Shown here in pieces: positions 55,101 to 63,927 of a stretch of DNA of 64,000 bases. The stretch spans positions 4,077,001 through 4,141,000 of the forward strand of contig NZ_CP107913.1 of NCBI RefSeq assembly GCF_036014115.1, in the 5' to 3' direction. The position numbers and the translations under genes are program-made. The notes beneath the pieces are model-generated. The model made no database searches and was not told the DNA's origin. It saw nothing but the letters and a program-made list of their open reading frames with translations. Source of the DNA: Streptomyces sp. NBC_00448. GTDB taxonomy: Bacteria; Actinomycetota; Actinomycetes; Streptomycetales; Streptomycetaceae. Positions within the stretch are counted from its first letter, which is position 1. Each line of letters starts with the position of its first letter.

Positions 55101-56105
55101 TCAGCGGTCGCGGCGCAGCCTCAGCGCTTCCGCGGCGCGGGTCTTCACCTCGCCGGTGCCGGTCTTCTGTGCCGTGCGCAGGTGGCGTCGGGCCTGCTCG
55201 GCGTCGATGAGGATGAGGCCGAGGTGGAAGTGGGCGAGGGCGGAGACCGCGGGGTCGGCGGCGGTGCCCTCTTCGAGCAAGGGCACCGCCTCGTCAGCGC
55301 GCTCCTCTTCGAGCAGCGAGACAGCGAGGTCGACCGCGGCCTTGGGCGCGTACCCGGGGTGCCCGGAGGCGTGCACCTGCTCCAAGTAGTGCCGGGACTC
55401 AGCGAGTTGCTCCGGGCTATCGCCGGTCTCCCGGAGCAGCCCGGCGAGGTTGAACGCGGCGTGCAGCGCGGTCTTCTGCTGCGGGCTGTCGATGGCGGCG
55501 CGGTAACGCCTGATGGCGGCTTCCTGGTTGCCGGATCGTTCGAGGAGCAGGGCGAGTTCGAGTTCGGCCCGGGCGGTGACGACCGGCACGCCGCAGCCCA
55601 TCGCGGCCTGGAGCATCCGGCCGGCCTCGTCGAGGTCGTCCGCGGCCAGGGCCATCCCGGCGAGCTGGATCGCGGCCAGACCCGCGCTCATGGCCCGCGG
55701 CAGGCCCATCGCCAGCCGGTAGTTCGCGTCGGCGTCTCCCCGCTTGCCGCGCGCCTCCATGGCCATGCCGCGCACGAGGAAGACCTCGGCGGCGACGTCC
55801 GGGTCGGAGAAGCCGTCCAGCGGTTTGAGGCACTTGACCGCCTGCCGGGACGCGCCCTCGGCGAGGTGGATCAGGGCGGTGACGAGTTCGCCGGCCACCC
55901 GCACGTCGGCCTCGCCGGAGCCCCCGGCACGTACGGCGACGGCGGCGGCGTGCTCCCGGGCGTCCACGTCGAGGTAGGCGCGGGCGAGTTCCATCGCGCC
56001 GTCGAAGTCGAGCACCAGGTCCTGGCTGGTCAGGATGTCCATGGGGTCGGGGAGCCCCACCCACGAAGCGCCGCCCTGGTCCGGTTGCCGCGTGCCGTCC
56101 GCCAT
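55101..56105 (-). CDS. TPR-repeat protein
   Basis: The 334-residue product starts at ATG 56105 after GGAGGC. It begins ADGTRQPDQGGASWVGLPDPMDILTS-like sequence and then consists of helical TPR-type repeats (VFLVRGMAMEARGKRGDADANYRLAMGLP, AELELALLLERSGNQEAAIRRYRAAID, AVDLAVSLLEEERADEAVPLLEEG, AHFHLGLILIDAEQARRHLRTAQ). TPR arrays bind partner proteins. The partner is not evident. A similar protein family is common in streptomycetes and annotated only as TPR. Confidence 0.88.
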   Translation of the reverse strand: MADGTRQPDQGGASWVGLPDPMDILTSQDLVLDFDGAMELARAYLDVDAREHAAAVAVRAGGSGEADVRVAGELVTALIHLAEGASRQAVKCLKPLDGFSDPDVAAEVFLVRGMAMEARGKRGDADANYRLAMGLPRAMSAGLAAIQLAGMALAADDLDEAGRMLQAAMGCGVPVVTARAELELALLLERSGNQEAAIRRYRAAIDSPQQKTALHAAFNLAGLLRETGDSPEQLAESRHYLEQVHASGHPGYAPKAAVDLAVSLLEEERADEAVPLLEEGTAADPAVSALAHFHLGLILIDAEQARRHLRTAQKTGTGEVKTRAAEALRLRRDR

Positions 56106-56460
56106 GTCCGCCTCCACGCTCGCCTCAACTCGGTTGCAGGCAGCTGAACTTAGCGAACCTCCGCCGGCCCGGGCTGCCCCGTCGCCGCGGCGGGCTCCGC
56201 CGAATTCCGGCGAACTCCGGTGAATTTGCCACCGTTTGAACCTCGCCAACCGACATCACGGGCGTTATCCGTCCGCACCACGAAATCCCGTACACCAGGA
56301 AAGGCACTTCCCGCCCCAGGGGTTTCTCCCGTATCCGTACGACCAATTGGACCCACCCGACGCATGCCGCCGCGACTTGCTTACGGAGCAGGCGGCGGAC
56401 CGCTAGTCTCAGCCGCCCGGAGTTCTTCGTTCACGCATGTCACCAGGGAGACAAGACACC
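56106..56460. other. Divergent promoter region, TPR gene / membrane protein gene
   Basis: About 355 bases without a supported gene. Short direct repeats GAATTCCGGCGAACTCCGGTGAATT lie near 56201-56225. The rest shows no feature I can name. Confidence 0.5.
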
Positions 56461-57012
56461 ATGACGCACGACGTGCCGCCGCCCCCCGGCTCGCCGGCCC
56501 CGCCGCCGCACGCGGGTGGACCGTCCGGGGGTTCATTCGACCCCGCTTCGGTCAACCGGCTCGACTGGGCGATTCTCGGGATCGGGTTCATCGTCCTCAT
56601 CTTCTCGTTCTTCGACTACTACTCCTGGGATTTCGGCGCGTACGGCGTGCACCTCGGAAGTGTGAGTTGGAGCGCCTGGCACTTCGACCACGGGCTGTTC
56701 ATAGCCTGGTTCGCGATGGTGCTGACCGTGCTCGGCGCCGGCGCGCTGGCCGCGAGCCTCTTCGCCCCGCAGATCCAACTGCCCACCCCGGCGCGGGCGC
56801 TGACCTTCCTGGGCTTCGGCATCGGCTTCGTGCTCTACGTGATCGCGATCTTCGCGCACTCCGACTTCGGCCCGGCCGGCGGCCACGGCTTCAGCTTCTG
56901 GGTCAGCCTGATCCTCGCGGGCGTCGGCGCGGTCATCGCGCTGCTGCGGGCGCAGCAGACCGGCACCGAGCTGCCCGGCCCGCTCGGCAACCTGCCGCGG
57001 ATCGGCCAGTAG
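56461..57012 (+). CDS. Four-helix membrane protein
   Basis: I do not recognise a named family. The 183-residue product starts at ATG 56461 after AGGGAGA. A Pro-rich cytoplasmic stretch is followed by four hydrophobic helices (WAILGIGFIVLIFSFFDYY, LFIAWFAMVLTVLGAGALAA, ALTFLGFGIGFVLYVIAIFA and FWVSLILAGVGAVIALLRA). Such small polytopic proteins with an N-terminal PPPPGSPAPPPH tail are common in streptomycetes. The gene ends at a very strong hairpin. Confidence 0.82.
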   Translation: MTHDVPPPPGSPAPPPHAGGPSGGSFDPASVNRLDWAILGIGFIVLIFSFFDYYSWDFGAYGVHLGSVSWSAWHFDHGLFIAWFAMVLTVLGAGALAASLFAPQIQLPTPARALTFLGFGIGFVLYVIAIFAHSDFGPAGGHGFSFWVSLILAGVGAVIALLRAQQTGTELPGPLGNLPRIGQ

Positions 57013-57040
57013 CCGGGCCCGGCCCGGCAGCTCTCTTCGC

Positions 57041-57087
57041 GAAAGTGCCGCCGCTCCCACCGTGCGGGTGGGGGCGGCGGCATTTTC
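57041..57087 (+). terminator. Strong hairpin terminator with T-rich tail
   Basis: GAAAGTGCCGCCGCTCCCACC pairs with its near-complement ending GGCGGCATTTTC. The stem is about 20 bp with one or two mismatches and is followed by TTTTC, so it is a rare case here with a T-tract. Confidence 0.88.
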
Positions 57088-57098
57088 GTTCCTACGGC

Positions 57099-57133
57099 GC
57101 ACCGTTGAGTGGAGAGGAACCGCTCAACGGTGC
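57099..57133 (-). terminator. Hairpin spanning the stop codon of the downstream gene
   Basis: GCACCGTTGAG and CTCAACGGTGC form a perfect 11-bp stem around a 13-nt loop. The minus-strand gene's stop (57124-57126) is inside the stem. Confidence 0.7.
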
Positions 57134-58674
57134 ACCAGGGAATTGAAGGCCGCCCGGATGTTCGCCTTGCTCGGGTCCACGTACTGGTCCGAGGACGGGC
57201 CGGTGTCGATGCCGTCGTACTCGGTGTACGCCAGCGTCTCGGGGCAGCTCTTGCCGCTGATCTCCACCGTCTTGTGGGTGACGAGGCGACCGGTGCGCAG
57301 TTCGTACACCTTCACCGGGATCGCGATCTTGTGGAAGGTCACGTCCTCCGGAAAGGCGCTGTAGATACCGCCCTTGTACGGGCAGGTCTGCACGGAGGGA
57401 CCGTCCTTGTCGTCGCCCGCGCAGACGACGAGGGTGGCGTCGGAGGCGTCGGTGGCCTGCCAACTGCCCGGGAGTTTGTCGGTGTAGGTGGAATTGCCGA
57501 AGAACAGCGCCTTGTTGGTGCCCTTGTGGCGCGCGGGGGCGCCGCTGTAGCGCGCGGGCGTCGAGCAGTACTGCGGCGCCGAATCGCCCGACGTGTCGAG
57601 CAGGTTCTCGACGTGATCCAGCTCGATCGCCAACTGGGCTTTCCTGACACCGGCTTTGGCGGTGGCTGCCTTCGCGTCGTGCGGGTACTGGGCGAGGACC
57701 TGCTGGTAACGGGTCTTCGCCTTCGCCCAGTTGTTGCCGTCCATCAGGCTGTCGCCGCAGCCGAGCAGCGCGTCGGGCGCCGTCTTCCGGACCACGGCGG
57801 AGGCCCGGTCGAGCGTGCTGCCGTCCGGCTTGCGCGTACGCAGCCAGTCGGTGACGGCGGCGGTGTGGCAGGCGTTCTTGGTGGGCAGGCCGTCGAGAAA
57901 GCCGTCGAGCACCGAGTCGACCATCGGCTGGTGGCCGGGCAGGTCGGTGAGGACCGAGGACAGGCCGTCGAAGCCGGCCCGCAGCGCCTTGGTGTCGCCG
58001 CTCAGCCCGGTGGCCAGGTCGGACCTGGCCACCGCCAGCCGCCGGCACGCCGTCACGGTCTTCTCACCGCGCTTGGTGAGCGGGGAGTCGGCCAGCCGCG
58101 GGCCGACCCACACGCTGTGCTGCGCGCTCACCGCCTTGGCGCAGTCGCCGCTGTGCCGCGCGCTGGTGACCGTCCCCTCCGCGTGGGAGGCGTCGACCCG
58201 CAGCAGCCCCACGACCACCAGCACGGGGACGGCGACGCCGAGCGCGACCAGCCGCTGCGTCCGGATGCCGCCGGTCCGCCGGCCGCTCAGCGGTCCGGGG
58301 CGCGGGCCCGTACTCACGGCTCCACTCACCGCTCCACCCGTGGCCCCACCCGCAGCCGCCCCCACGGCTCCGTCCCCGGCCCCGCCCGTACGCCGCCCCA
58401 GCCGTCCGCCCGCCAGGAACCAGCCGTGCGCGATCATCAGCACCCACCACCCGACGACCACCCCCTCGCACCACACCGTCCGGAAAGCGGCGCCGAGCAG
58501 GATCAGCAGCACGAAGGTGACCAGCGCGGTGAGTACGGCGAAGCCGCGCCGCCGCAGCATCAGGTAGCCGATGCCCAGGAACGAGGCGTTGGCCAGCGCG
58601 ACGGCGAGCGGATCGCGGACCGGGCGGTCCGGCGGCTCGGCTCCAAGGACGACGACCTCGGGCGGGTAGTACAT
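57124..58674 (-). CDS. Multi-domain membrane protein of unknown function with TPR-like segment
   Basis: I do not recognise a named family. From ATG 58674 (after GAGGGG) the product is 516 residues. Two or three helices near the N-terminus (VALANASFLGIGYLML, VLTALVTFVLLILLGAAF, VVGWWVLMIAHGWFLA) are followed by a Gly/Ala linker and another helix (RLVALGVAVPVLVVVGLL). The outer part has several cysteines and a TPR-like stretch (NNWAKAKTRYQQVLAQYPHDAKAATAKAG). The C-terminal beta-rich region is Cys-containing. A role at the cell surface is likely. Confidence 0.8.
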   Translation of the reverse strand: MYYPPEVVVLGAEPPDRPVRDPLAVALANASFLGIGYLMLRRRGFAVLTALVTFVLLILLGAAFRTVWCEGVVVGWWVLMIAHGWFLAGGRLGRRTGGAGDGAVGAAAGGATGGAVSGAVSTGPRPGPLSGRRTGGIRTQRLVALGVAVPVLVVVGLLRVDASHAEGTVTSARHSGDCAKAVSAQHSVWVGPRLADSPLTKRGEKTVTACRRLAVARSDLATGLSGDTKALRAGFDGLSSVLTDLPGHQPMVDSVLDGFLDGLPTKNACHTAAVTDWLRTRKPDGSTLDRASAVVRKTAPDALLGCGDSLMDGNNWAKAKTRYQQVLAQYPHDAKAATAKAGVRKAQLAIELDHVENLLDTSGDSAPQYCSTPARYSGAPARHKGTNKALFFGNSTYTDKLPGSWQATDASDATLVVCAGDDKDGPSVQTCPYKGGIYSAFPEDVTFHKIAIPVKVYELRTGRLVTHKTVEISGKSCPETLAYTEYDGIDTGPSSDQYVDPSKANIRAAFNSLVHR

Positions 58675-58964
58675 CGTGATCCCCTCAAAACGTCCTACTG
58701 GCAACGGCGTTGACCGCTGCCGCAGATTGTCCGCACCGTCCTCGGGACGGGTCCCACCGTCACGGCGCGCGACATGACGCGCCCGTGGCGGAAGGAACTT
58801 CGGGACAACACGCCGCTACGGCGCCGTGCTCGAAGCGGCGCCGTAGGGCGGTGGACGACCCGGCCGGCCGGATCTCGTCCGGTCGGCCGGTCCGGCCGAT
58901 CGGGACACGTCTCCCCGGTGGACGTGTCCCCTCGGCCAGAGTGGGGCTCCCGCGCGGCCACGGG

Positions 58965-59735
58965 CTAGCGAGTTTCCGCAGGAGGAAAACGTCCCGCGAG
59001 GAAGTCCTCGAACGTGCCCACGCCGACGTTCCGTTCCGGCGCCAGGTGCCCGCCCGCCCGGAAGGACCGGTACGTGCGGCCCGCCAGCGGGACCTTGAGC
59101 AGGGGGCGGCGGCGCCCGCTCGCGCGCAGGTAGGCGCGGGCCAGGTCGGCGAAGGTCCGCACCTCAGGTCCGCCCATGTCCGGTACCCGGCCGGCCGGTT
59201 CGCCCACCGCGAGCTCGGCCAGCCGTACGGCGACCTCGCCGCTGTCGATCGGCTGGTCGACCAGGCCGACCGGGACCGGCATGACCGGCAGTTTCGCGAA
59301 GGCCGACAGCACCTGGAGCACCAGGTCGTGGAACTGCGTCGTACGCAGGACGGTCCAGCCGAGCCCCGACTCCTCGATCAGCCGCTCGACGGCGAGCTTG
59401 CTGCGGTAGTAGCCGAACTGCACCTGGTCGACGCCGACGATCGAGATGTACACCAGGTGCCGCACCTCGGCGGCCCGCGCCGCCTCGATCAGGTGGCGGG
59501 CCGCCTCCTCGTCGCCCCCGCGCGGGTTGGACGCGCAGTGCACCACGGTGTCCGCGCCCGTGAGGGCTTCGACCAGACCCGCGCCGCCCCTGCGCAGGTC
59601 GATGGCGTACGGCGGCGGCGCGTGCCGGCTGAGCACCCGCACCTCGCCGCCGCCGGCCCGCAACCGCTCCACGACCAGCCGCCCGAGCGTCCCGGTGCCC
59701 CCGGTCACCATCGTCGTCTTCCCCGTCACCGTCAT
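58965..59735 (-). CDS. NAD(P)H-binding NmrA/SDR-like protein
   Basis: The 256-residue product begins MTVTGKTTMVTGGTGTLGRLVVERL (GGTGTLG nucleotide loop). It continues LVEALTGADTVVHCASNPRGG, HLVYISIVGVDQVQFGYYRSKLAVERLIEESGLGWTVLRTTQFHDLV and PVPVGLVDQPIDSGEVAVRL, as in atypical SDR proteins of the NmrA/quinone-reductase type. It lies near an ECF41 sigma factor gene (60416), and such sigma factors typically sit beside an oxidoreductase, epimerase or carboxymuconolactone decarboxylase gene. A TGTCACG motif upstream could be the ECF target. Confidence 0.88.
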   Translation of the reverse strand: MTVTGKTTMVTGGTGTLGRLVVERLRAGGGEVRVLSRHAPPPYAIDLRRGGAGLVEALTGADTVVHCASNPRGGDEEAARHLIEAARAAEVRHLVYISIVGVDQVQFGYYRSKLAVERLIEESGLGWTVLRTTQFHDLVLQVLSAFAKLPVMPVPVGLVDQPIDSGEVAVRLAELAVGEPAGRVPDMGGPEVRTFADLARAYLRASGRRRPLLKVPLAGRTYRSFRAGGHLAPERNVGVGTFEDFLAGRFPPAETR

Positions 59736-59814
59736 CCCGCTCGCCGTCCCTCCGCCGGGGGCACCCCCTACCGGAGCGCCCGTCACCCCCTCAGAACCGC
59801 CCGGCCCCCGCAAA

Positions 59815-59821
59815 CGTGACA
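59815..59821 (-). promoter_or_regulatory. Possible ECF41-type -35 element of the NmrA/SDR gene
   Basis: TGTCACG on the minus strand resembles the ECF41 consensus -35 TGTCACA. The -10 element CGTC is only half matched 16 bases on (GGTT). It lies about 80 bases before the start. Confidence 0.35.
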
Positions 59822-59920
59822 ACGCCCCCGGGCAGCTCGCAGGAGCACCAGTGCGGCCAACGGGCGTCGGATACGTTGAGGACCAGAGGGTGTCGCGTAC
59901 ACAGGGGCAGGGGGCTCGCG

Positions 59921-60385
59921 ATGGTGAAGCGCCGGTGGCGGGCCCTGGGCGTCGCCGCAGCGATCGCCGTGGTGCTGAGCGGATGCTCCTCCGGCGACCA
60001 CCAGGACAAACCGACACCCACACCACCCCGGAGCGAGGCCCAACTCCGCCAGCAGGCACAGGCGAAGCTCACAAAGTCGTCCCAGGTGAAAATGCACTGG
60101 ACCGGCACCGTGAACAAGAACATGCGGATCATGAAGACGGAACCCCACTTCAAGGACGCCCACGCCTACGTCCTCGAAGCAGCCTGCGCCGGGACCGGGG
60201 CCGTGTGGTTCGCCTGGGAGATGAATGCCCCCGATCCCGCCATCATGCCGGACGTGTACTGCGACGGCGACGTCCTGCGGTTCCCCTTCACGGGCAACAA
60301 ACTTGAGAACTTCTTCTTCGCCAAGGAGTTCACCGACGTCCCGACCGGCGTCCTCGCCTGGCAGGTCATCCCCGCCACCCACTGA
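59921..60385 (+). CDS. Small secreted lipoprotein
   Basis: I do not recognise a family. The 154-residue product starts at ATG 59921 after AGGGGG. The signal sequence RALGVAAAIAVVLSGCSSG carries a lipobox, with Cys about residue 20. The mature part (SSQVKMHWTGTVNKNMRIMK, VWFAWEMNAPDPAIMPDVYCDGDVLRFPF) is beta-rich with two more Cys. It lies between the oxidoreductase and the ECF41 gene, on the opposite strand to both. Confidence 0.8.
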   Translation: MVKRRWRALGVAAAIAVVLSGCSSGDHQDKPTPTPPRSEAQLRQQAQAKLTKSSQVKMHWTGTVNKNMRIMKTEPHFKDAHAYVLEAACAGTGAVWFAWEMNAPDPAIMPDVYCDGDVLRFPFTGNKLENFFFAKEFTDVPTGVLAWQVIPATH

Positions 60386-60415
60386 CCACGAGCCGGCCGC
60401 ACCACCCGGAGCGAC

Positions 60416-61306
60416 CTACGCCGTCGTCGCCAACTGGCGCTGCACGAAGGACAGTTTCTCCGGGTTCAGGACAGACCAGACGCCGGATATGGCGTCGTCG
60501 CGGACGTCCAGGGCGATGACGGTGTAGAGGTGGCCGCTGACCCGGACGACCAGGGCCGGCGCGCCGTTGGCCTCGACGATGTCGACCACGAGGGCGCCGG
60601 TGAACTTGCGGACGGTGCCGGAGATGAAGCGGACGACCTTCTCCCGGCCCAGGATCGGGCGCCGTGCGGAGCTGACCTTGCCGCCGCCGTCGCTCCACCA
60701 GGTGACGTCCTCGGCGAGGAGCCGTTCGAGGCGGGCGAGGTCGCCCTCGCGCGCGGCCGTCACGAAGGACTCGACGAGTTCGCGCTGCCGCTCGACCGCG
60801 GGCGTGAAGCGGGTCTCCTGCGTCGCCACGCGCTTCACCGCCCTGCGGTACACCTGGCGGCAGTTGGCCTCGGTGAGTTCCAGCACCCCGGCGAGGTCCC
60901 GGTGGCTGTAGCCGAACGCCTCGCGCAGCACGTACACCGCGCGCTCGGTCGGGGTCAGCCGCTCCAGCAGCACCAGCATCGCCGTGGACACGGCGTCACG
61001 CTGCTCCGCGGACTCCAGCGGGCCGAGCGCGCCGTCCCGCGTCACCACCGGTTCGGGCAGCCACGGCCCGACGTACCGCTCCCGCCGGACGCGGGCGGAG
61101 GTGAGCCGGTTCACGCACAGGTTGGTGACGACCTTGGCCAGCCACGCCCCCGGCTGCTCGATCGCCTCCCGGTCCGCCCGGCTCCACCGCAGGTACGCGT
61201 CCTGCACCGCGTCCTCCGCCTCCTCGGCGGACCCGAGCAGCCGGTAGGCCAGCCCGAACATCCTCCGGCGGTGCTCCGTGAACTCCTCGGCGGTCCCTGA
61301 CGTCAC
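60416..61306 (-). CDS. ECF41-family sigma factor with C-terminal SnoaL-like domain
   Basis: The 296-residue product begins at GTG 61306 (MTSGTAEEFTEHRRRMFGLAYRLLGS). Sigma2 (residues 10-75; AEEAEDAVQDAYLRWSRADR, WLAKVVTNLCVNRL) and sigma4 (LTPTERAVYVLREAFGYSHRDLAGVLELTEANCRQVYRRAVKR) regions precede a SnoaL-like domain. The ECF41 linker WLPEPV, DGGGK and NPEKL signatures are all present. The C-terminal extension modulates activity without a membrane anti-sigma factor. Members usually control a neighbouring COE gene; the NmrA/SDR gene at 58965 fits. Confidence 0.95.
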   Translation of the reverse strand: MTSGTAEEFTEHRRRMFGLAYRLLGSAEEAEDAVQDAYLRWSRADREAIEQPGAWLAKVVTNLCVNRLTSARVRRERYVGPWLPEPVVTRDGALGPLESAEQRDAVSTAMLVLLERLTPTERAVYVLREAFGYSHRDLAGVLELTEANCRQVYRRAVKRVATQETRFTPAVERQRELVESFVTAAREGDLARLERLLAEDVTWWSDGGGKVSSARRPILGREKVVRFISGTVRKFTGALVVDIVEANGAPALVVRVSGHLYTVIALDVRDDAISGVWSVLNPEKLSFVQRQLATTA

Positions 61307-61328
61307 GCCGCCCAGCGTCCCACAGAGC

Positions 61329-62003
61329 TCAGCCGGCGGTGGGCCGCAGAACGGCGAGAAGGCCGGTGACGCGCTGGTCGCTGTCGGGGGCTTGCCACTC
61401 CGCGGTGAGGTGGGCGCGGAGGGCGGGGTCGGCCGGGGCGGCGGAGTTCGGGTCGAGGGCGCGGACGAGGTGGAGGGTGTGGGCGGCGTACGCCGGGATC
61501 TCGACGGCGAGTTCGGTGCCGTCGGGACCGTGGGAGACGGTGGTGGCGACGGCGTCCACGGGCAGCGCGGGGCCGTTGAGGGTCGGGACCACCGTGGGGT
61601 CGGGCGTGTCCGAGGCGGACTGCGCCTGCGGCTCGGCCCGGTCCTGGATCAACGCGAGCAACTGCGCCTGGAGCACCGGGTCGTGGGTCCCGTCGTACAC
61701 CCAGCGGTGCCCGAGCACGCCGTGCTCGGTGGTGCCGATCAGCGCGTGGTCGGCACCGTCGAGCGAATCGGCGCGATACGTCAACGGTACGAGGTAGGCG
61801 CGCGGTTCCTCCTCGCCCGAGGTGTCGGTGACCACCAGGAACTCGATGCCCACCTCGCCCTCGGGGTCGTCGAGCCGGAACCCGCCGGACTTGTCGAGTT
61901 CGGGCGCCCGCCCGGTACCGACGTACCACGGTTGCGCCGCCAGCCAGGGCGCGACGAGTTCCAGCTTGCCGGGGACCAGCGTGGTCTTGTGGATGACAGC
62001 CAT
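61329..62003 (-). CDS. Maltokinase N-terminal cap-like domain protein
   Basis: The 224-residue product begins MAVIHKTTLVPGKLELVAPWLAAQPWYVG and contains IEFLVVTDTSGEEEPRAYLVPLTYRADSLDGADHALIGTTEHGVLGHRWVYDGTHDPVL. This is the pattern of the small CG0192/maltokinase-cap-like proteins of actinobacteria. Mak, where the domain is N-terminal to a kinase, makes maltose-1-phosphate; here the kinase part is absent. Function alone is unknown. It ends just before the ECF41 gene start, with no overlap. Confidence 0.87.
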   Translation of the reverse strand: MAVIHKTTLVPGKLELVAPWLAAQPWYVGTGRAPELDKSGGFRLDDPEGEVGIEFLVVTDTSGEEEPRAYLVPLTYRADSLDGADHALIGTTEHGVLGHRWVYDGTHDPVLQAQLLALIQDRAEPQAQSASDTPDPTVVPTLNGPALPVDAVATTVSHGPDGTELAVEIPAYAAHTLHLVRALDPNSAAPADPALRAHLTAEWQAPDSDQRVTGLLAVLRPTAG

Positions 62004-62118
62004 TGCCTCAGCTCATCCGAAAACGCCCCAGCAGGTCAAGGCGGCGCACGCCACTCCGTGGCGCAAGCGGACAGGCGGTGGTCCGCTTGCGCCGCGGGGG
62101 GCGAGCCGGTTCGACGGT

Positions 62119-62337
62119 TCAGACGGTGGGGAACTCGTCGGCGCGCACCGCGCCCACGAAGGACGCCCACGCGTCCGCGGAGAACCCCAGCGCGGGTCCG
62201 TGCGGGTCCTTCGAGTCGCGGACCGGCACCACGCCGGTGAAGCCGTCGGCGACCTCGACGCAGTTACCGCCGTTGCCGTTGCTGTACGACGACTTGCGCC
62301 AGGCGGCGCCGCTCAGGTCCTTGGCAGCGATGAACAT
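62119..62337 (-). CDS. DUF397 domain protein
   Basis: The 72-residue product has the DUF397 pattern: LSGAAWRKSSYSNGNGGNCVEVAD, VPVRDSKDPHGPALGFSADAWASFVGAV. These small proteins are widespread in actinobacteria and usually encoded with an XRE/DUF5753 regulator, as here, where it overlaps the regulator's end by 25 nt. The pair behaves like a regulatory module (BldB/WhiJ-type relatives in Streptomyces development). The target is unknown. Confidence 0.95.
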   Translation of the reverse strand: MFIAAKDLSGAAWRKSSYSNGNGGNCVEVADGFTGVVPVRDSKDPHGPALGFSADAWASFVGAVRADEFPTV

Positions 62338-63170
62338 GACGTGTGCTCCTCCAGTACGGTGCGAAGCAGGTCCAGGGACCCCTCAGGAGTCATCGCGAGG
62401 TCCCTGAACTGATCGTAGGTCAACCGCAGTTGCTCCGCCTCCTCCGCGTCCTCGATGACGTCGCCGCTGAGACTGCCCTCCACGTAGGCGATGTTGCGCC
62501 CGCTGGGCAGCCACAGCATGCTCAGCGAGCCGCCGAACATGAAGTGCGGACCGGCGCTGAACGGCACGACGTGCAGCGAGACATGCCGCAGCCCGGCTGC
62601 CTCGATGAGCCGTTCGAGCTGCTCGGTCCACGCGTCGTGGTCCTTGAGCCCGCTGCGGAGCGCCGACTCGTGGATCAGCCCGCGGTAGTCGAGCAGGTTC
62701 GTCTTCCCGAACAGCCGGGCCTGCCGGGCCATCCGCTCCTGCACCCGCCGGTTCACCTCCGCCAGGGAAGCCGAGAGGTCGGAACTCAGCAGCGACGCGG
62801 CGTAGCGCTCGGTCTGCAACAGCCCGGGGATCAGGCCGGCCACGAACTCCTGCATGTTCCTGGCCTCGGCCTCGACGTCCATGAAGCCCTCGTACCGGCC
62901 CTGCTTCTTCTCCCGCTTGGCGAGCTTCCACAGGTCGGCGAGCAGGTCACCGGTGCCGTAGAACTTGTCGAGCACCTTGGGTACGTCGGACGAGCCCAGG
63001 CGCTCACCGTTCTCCAGCCGGTGCAGATACGACTGCTCGTACCTGGTCTGCTCGCCGAGTTGCACCAACGTCAGACCCGCGCGCTCCCGCAGCTTCGCCA
63101 GTTCCTTGGCGTAGATCCGCCGCGCCGAAGGCCCGCTCCCAACGCCTGCGTTGCTGTTGCTGTCGCCCAT
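62313..63170 (-). CDS. XRE-family regulator with Scr1/DUF5753 ligand domain
   Basis: The 285-residue product starts at ATG 63170. An XRE helix-turn-helix lies at residues 18-75 (YAKELAKLRERAGLTLVQLGEQTRYEQSYLHRLENGER). The remaining 190 residues are the DUF5753 (Scr1 TA-like) domain (FVAGLIPGLLQTERYAASLL, VRERMARQARLF-like RRVQERMARQARLFGK, LHVVPFSAGPHFMFGGSLSML). It precedes and overlaps the DUF397 gene. In streptomycetes such pairs number in the tens per genome, so partner specificity is an open point. Confidence 0.95.
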   Translation of the reverse strand: MGDSNSNAGVGSGPSARRIYAKELAKLRERAGLTLVQLGEQTRYEQSYLHRLENGERLGSSDVPKVLDKFYGTGDLLADLWKLAKREKKQGRYEGFMDVEAEARNMQEFVAGLIPGLLQTERYAASLLSSDLSASLAEVNRRVQERMARQARLFGKTNLLDYRGLIHESALRSGLKDHDAWTEQLERLIEAAGLRHVSLHVVPFSAGPHFMFGGSLSMLWLPSGRNIAYVEGSLSGDVIEDAEEAEQLRLTYDQFRDLAMTPEGSLDLLRTVLEEHTSCSSLPRT

Positions 63171-63569
63171 GGGGGTTCCATTCCGTTCCAGTTGTCGGAA
63201 GGCCATGTCAAGAGCCGACCCACACAAGGCAGTCGAACCTCCGACCTGGCCTCCTTCGTCCGCGTCGATCCCTGATGGCTCGCCACATTGCCTGCGGGCA
63301 TGGACAAATAAGCCCCTTTGCCCGGACAAAGGCTCACCTGAAACAGATCGTAGGGTCTGCCACCCACCCCTGTTCACGGAATGTCAGTAATCGCTCACAA
63401 AGTGCTGAACTTCGATCACCTCTGCCCCCATCCGCACCACCCGTCAAGCACATGCACTCTCGGCCATCTCTTTCCGTGTGAGCTTCACAACGCCGCGTCA
63501 CCATTGCCCCAGGCTTCGGACGTCCCTACGTTCTTGGCCATCTGACGCGAAACACGGGGGGCGTTCGAG
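63171..63569. other. Divergent spacer between XRE regulator and small-protein genes
   Basis: About 400 bases without a supported gene. It is less GC-rich than the neighbours at 63290-63480. It should hold promoters for both sides, but I see no motif I can name. Confidence 0.5.
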
Positions 63570-63881
63570 ATGTCCGGACAGATGGTCGACAACCCGCGGC
63601 GCGCGTGGCTCCAGACGTTGCTGTCCACCATGGACGCGACGCTTGAGGCCATGCGGCCCGTACTCGACAAGCCCGCCGCCGACTTCGGCAGCGGCAAGGC
63701 GTGGATCGGGACGGAGGCGGCGACCAAGTTCCAGGCCGAGATCACGGGTCGCAAGAGCTCCGTCCACACCCTGACCAACGGGCTACGGGACGTCGTCGCC
63801 GACGCGCTGCGTGCCGAGCCGCTGAAGGTCACGGAAAGCCAGGCCCGGCAGATGCAGAGGGACCACCAGCACGACTGGTGA
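63570..63881 (+). CDS. Small helical protein, WXG100-like or secretion-associated
   Basis: I do not recognise a defined family. The 103-residue product (ATG 63570, after GGGGGG) is predominantly helical: WLQTLLSTMDATLEAMRPVLDKPAADFGSGKAWIG, then EAATKFQAEITGRKSSVHTLTNGLRDVVADAL, then a basic His/Arg tail. The W-x-G-containing helix-turn-helix layout and size recall WXG100/ESX-like proteins or the DUF6507-type pair seen next to them. A second small gene begins 46 bases on. Confidence 0.55.
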   Translation: MSGQMVDNPRRAWLQTLLSTMDATLEAMRPVLDKPAADFGSGKAWIGTEAATKFQAEITGRKSSVHTLTNGLRDVVADALRAEPLKVTESQARQMQRDHQHDW

Positions 63882-63927
63882 CGCATCGCCGCAGCCCTGG
63901 CCTCAACACCAACTCCCGGGGGGGAAC

